From NCBI GenBank assembly GCA_027487355.1, contig JAIYDT010000270.1:1-34370 (forward strand): a stretch of 34,370 nucleotides of DNA, read 5' to 3'. The translations under genes and the position numbers were made by a program. Source of the DNA: Verrucomicrobiaceae bacterium (lineage in GTDB: Bacteria > Verrucomicrobiota > Verrucomicrobiia > Verrucomicrobiales > Akkermansiaceae). Below the pieces are notes generated by a model. It was given only the letters and a program-made list of their open reading frames with translations. It was not told where the DNA came from and made no database searches. Positions 32,266 through 34,370 of the stretch are shown piece by piece; the stretch's first letter is position 1; each line of letters opens with the position of its first letter.

Positions 32266-33890
32266 GAAGCCCTGGTAGTTCCATCGAGGTCTCTCTCCCT
32301 GGTTCCCGCAGTGATGTGGTGACTTGGGGGATGTGCCTGGGAATGGGACTTGCCTGGTTGGCCCTCTCGATGTGGGTGGGATGGTATGCCGTTTCACCCG
32401 GGTTTCCGGATGGCTTCCAGAGCACGGGTGCGGCCCTTGGCGGGGCCGGTGGATTTGGCTGGCCGTTTGTGGGTCAGTTCGAGGGATTTGACATTCACTG
32501 GGGCTATCATTGGTTTGGCTGGCCTCTGTTGAGGTCCTGGCTCCTGCCGCTTTGGTCGTGGTCGCCGATGGGGGACGCGCTCGCCCTGCACGGGTTGAGG
32601 CTGTTGACGGCGGGATTGGTGGCCTGGAAGGTTGCCCAGATGGGCGGCGGAAGGGCTGCGGTGCTGGTGGCTTTCGGGACGGTGATCCTCCAGAAAGGCT
32701 GGTTCTGCAGCATGGCCTTCCTGTTTCGGCCGGAGACACTGGCCGCCCTGACTTTGTGGTTGGCTGCCAGTCCGCTGTTGGGAGCCAACAGCTGCCTGCG
32801 GCGGGTGAAGGTTGAGACCGCATTCTCCATCATCGGATTGGTGGTATCCCCCCTGATCCATCCGCTGGCCGTTGCGGCGACAGGATTGATCGCGGTATTC
32901 GGGATCTGGACCGCAGTCCGTCGGGAAAGTGCCACCTGGGTTCGGGCGATTGGCCGCTGGGGACTCCCCTCATTGATCGGAGTGGTGTTGCTCGCGGTCT
33001 ATTACGGATCCAGCTCGATCCGCATGGAGCAACTGCTGGACACCCTGGCGACGATGTCGCTGGTGAAGAAGACTCCTTTCCAAGCCCTGTTCGGACTCGT
33101 TGCGGACGTCAAGAACCTGTTCCTGACCTGGCCCTGCGCGTTGTTCCTGGCCTTGATGGGCTGGCTGGCACTGCGAAAGGAAAGCCGGGCCTCGGTTCTC
33201 GCTGTTGGGGTGCTATTGCCAGTCACCCTCCTCGGTTTGTGTTTTTTGTATCTGGTCGCAGGCGGACATCCCAACACCGGACACGCAGCGGTGATGGCCC
33301 CATTCATGGGTTGGCTGGCCGGCATCCTGGTCGAACTGACCCGCAAGGCGAGTGGAGCCTGGCTGACTCGGTCGATGCTGGTCGGACAGCTCGCGTTCTG
33401 TGCGGTCCCGCTGTTCCTGGCGGCGTCAGCCTTCATGGTCGAGCCGCCGCGATCAGCGCGCGGGGTCGCCGTCAAGGCGATGGACCAAGCCTTGGCCCTG
33501 ACGACTGGCCAGGTTTTCATCCCCCTCAGCCTGTGGGAAGCGGCGGCGGTGCGGTCGCCGGACGAGCGGCGAAGGATTCGATTCGAAACTTTTCCAAACT
33601 ATGCAGTCCTTGATCGCCGGGCCGATTACGAGCGTCAGGTGATGGTCGGTCTTCAGCGGGGAGATGTCTTGGTGACCGACTCGATGGCCGGGCCCCAGCC
33701 CGATCCGGTGAATGTGCTGCCGTGGGCCCGTTCGGCAGTCCTACAGGGACAAGGAGGATGGGAAAAGCTTGCGGAGTTTGGCGCAGTGGAGACGGCCACG
33801 GTCCGGTTGGGCCCTGTGCGACGCCGGGAAATGCAGATTGGCAACCTGACGATTTTCAGGCGACTCGTCTCCGGGGCGCTGATTGAGTGA
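32262..33890 (+). CDS. Polytopic GT-C-like membrane protein, copy 2
   Basis: 542 residues, about ten membrane segments, and clearly homologous to the protein at 22790-24400. Shared features in order are FQSTGAALGGAG against FQSLGAVAGAAG; FDIHWGYHWFGWPLLRSWLLP with Asp77 (shown only as the first 20 residues would be FDIHWGYHWFGWPLLRSWLL); FRPETLAALTL against YRPEILTALVL; FIPLSLWEAA and TFPNYAVLDRRADYERQ near the end. It may be a polyprenyl-sugar-dependent transferase or a polymer modification enzyme. Presence of two copies in one locus, one beside GT4 genes and one beside an SDR and an isomerase, suggests two distinct acceptors. The start overlaps the SDR stop. Confidence 0.62.
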   Translation: MRSPGSSIEVSLPGSRSDVVTWGMCLGMGLAWLALSMWVGWYAVSPGFPDGFQSTGAALGGAGGFGWPFVGQFEGFDIHWGYHWFGWPLLRSWLLPLWSWSPMGDALALHGLRLLTAGLVAWKVAQMGGGRAAVLVAFGTVILQKGWFCSMAFLFRPETLAALTLWLAASPLLGANSCLRRVKVETAFSIIGLVVSPLIHPLAVAATGLIAVFGIWTAVRRESATWVRAIGRWGLPSLIGVVLLAVYYGSSSIRMEQLLDTLATMSLVKKTPFQALFGLVADVKNLFLTWPCALFLALMGWLALRKESRASVLAVGVLLPVTLLGLCFLYLVAGGHPNTGHAAVMAPFMGWLAGILVELTRKASGAWLTRSMLVGQLAFCAVPLFLAASAFMVEPPRSARGVAVKAMDQALALTTGQVFIPLSLWEAAAVRSPDERRRIRFETFPNYAVLDRRADYERQVMVGLQRGDVLVTDSMAGPQPDPVNVLPWARSAVLQGQGGWEKLAEFGAVETATVRLGPVRRREMQIGNLTIFRRLVSGALIE

Positions 33891-33903
33891 ACCAGATCTG
33901 ATC

Positions 33904-34370
33904 ATGAGAGACCTTTCCGTATCCCACATTGCCTGGCCTCCCGAACGTGAGGAGGGGATGCTAGAGATCCTGCAAGCGAAGGGGATATCGACCCTCGAAC
34001 TGGCACCGCTGCGAGCCTTTGGAAATCCCCTGCTGGCCGAAGAAGCGGAGGTCAGGGCGAAGTCCGAGTGGCTGCGCGAACGCGGCTTCCGGGTGGGCTC
34101 ATTCCAGGCCTTGTTGTTCGGAGCGGAGGGAGTCAACTTGTTCGAGGACGAGGCTTCCCGCAGCCGGATGAAGGAGTGGCTGATCGCCGTCGGCAGGGTG
34201 GCGGGCTGGTGCGGAGCGGGTCCAATGGTGTTCGGCTCGCCAAAGAACCGTCTGAAGGGAGCGATGAGCCATGCCGAGGCCGTGGCCAGCGCTGTGCCGT
34301 TTTTTCGGGAAGTGGGCGACGCGTGCGCGGGCTTTGGATCCTGTCTGGTGATGGAGGCGAATCCAGAGGC
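33904..34370 (+). CDS. TIM-barrel sugar phosphate isomerase/epimerase (3' end outside window)
   Basis: The frame opens at the ATG at 33904, 13 bp after the previous stop, and runs to the window end, giving 155 residues and a partial codon. MRDLSVSHIAWPPE opens like the first strand of xylose-isomerase-like (AP_endonuc_2) barrels. ILQAKGISTLELAP is the second strand and helix with a family-typical Glu. GFRVGSFQALLFGAEGVNLF is the third strand, FGSPKNR follows, and the last visible part CLVMEANPE supplies a metal-binding Glu. Such proteins isomerise or epimerise small sugars or keto acids. With the SDR two genes upstream, it could make an unusual monosaccharide. Confidence 0.82.
   Translation, partial: MRDLSVSHIAWPPEREEGMLEILQAKGISTLELAPLRAFGNPLLAEEAEVRAKSEWLRERGFRVGSFQALLFGAEGVNLFEDEASRSRMKEWLIAVGRVAGWCGAGPMVFGSPKNRLKGAMSHAEAVASAVPFFREVGDACAGFGSCLVMEANPE

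Noticed and set aside
1-34370. Search for phage, defence, toxin-antitoxin or secondary-metabolite systems
   Set aside because: No integrase, nuclease, helicase, antitoxin, NRPS or PKS domain was seen; every recognisable gene fits polysaccharide synthesis, export or modification.

Overview
The window is a 34 kb, GC-rich, entirely plus-strand gene cluster that builds, exports and decorates a cell-surface polysaccharide (O-antigen, capsule or exopolysaccharide). Three traits suggest a bacterium of the Verrucomicrobiota or a neighbouring PVC lineage: dispersed inverted repeats built on 'CGCAGATGGACGCAGAT' and 'CCGCCAAGACGCC' cores, start codons preceded by C/T-rich leaders rather than purine-rich Shine-Dalgarno sites, and large secreted proteins of a type common there. 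This placement is inference; no rRNA or other marker gene is present.

Layout. (1) 1-2728: a sugar/alcohol kinase of the APH fold (5' truncated), a small HAD phosphatase, a sugar-phosphate nucleotidyltransferase and an unfamiliar glycosyltransferase-like protein. (2) 2755-6360: rfbF, rfbG and rfbH, the first steps from glucose-1-phosphate to a CDP-3,6-dideoxyhexose. Degenerate 7-bp repeats lie between the genes and one lies inside rfbH. (3) 6454-11157: a small secreted protein, a eukaryote-like UDP-glucose 6-dehydrogenase, an RmlC-like epimerase, a CgeB-like glycosyltransferase and an RfbJ/CDP-abequose-synthase-like reductase that would finish the dideoxyhexose. (4) 11198-14890: a Wzx-like flippase and two glycosyltransferases (GT2, GT4). 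(5) 14891-15417: a nested palindromic repeat element without genes. (6) 15418-17340: a large HAD-type protein, then 431 bp without a gene. (7) 17772-24400: an O-antigen polymerase/ligase-like protein, three GT4 enzymes (two are tandem duplicates) and a polytopic GT-C-like protein. (8) 24444-31498: an acylation block with two tandem acyltransferase-3 proteins, a large secreted SGNH hydrolase, an MBOAT acyltransferase and an AlgJ/AlgX-like SGNH partner. (9) 31495-34370: a short SDR, a second copy of the GT-C-like protein and a TIM-barrel sugar isomerase cut by the window end.

How it works together (inference): CDP-dideoxyhexose and UDP-glucuronate are made as precursors, about five soluble glycosyltransferases assemble a repeat unit on a lipid carrier, the Wzx-like protein flips it, the Wzy/WaaL-like protein polymerises or ligates it, and the membrane acyltransferases acylate it. 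The E3 reductase RfbI/AscD, an initiating phosphoglycosyltransferase and Wza/Wzb/Wzc/Wzz proteins are not in the window.

The least explained parts are the GT-C-like paralogue pair, the two insertions in RfbH, the heptamer repeats confined to the rfbFGH segment, and the translationally coupled block at the 3' end.
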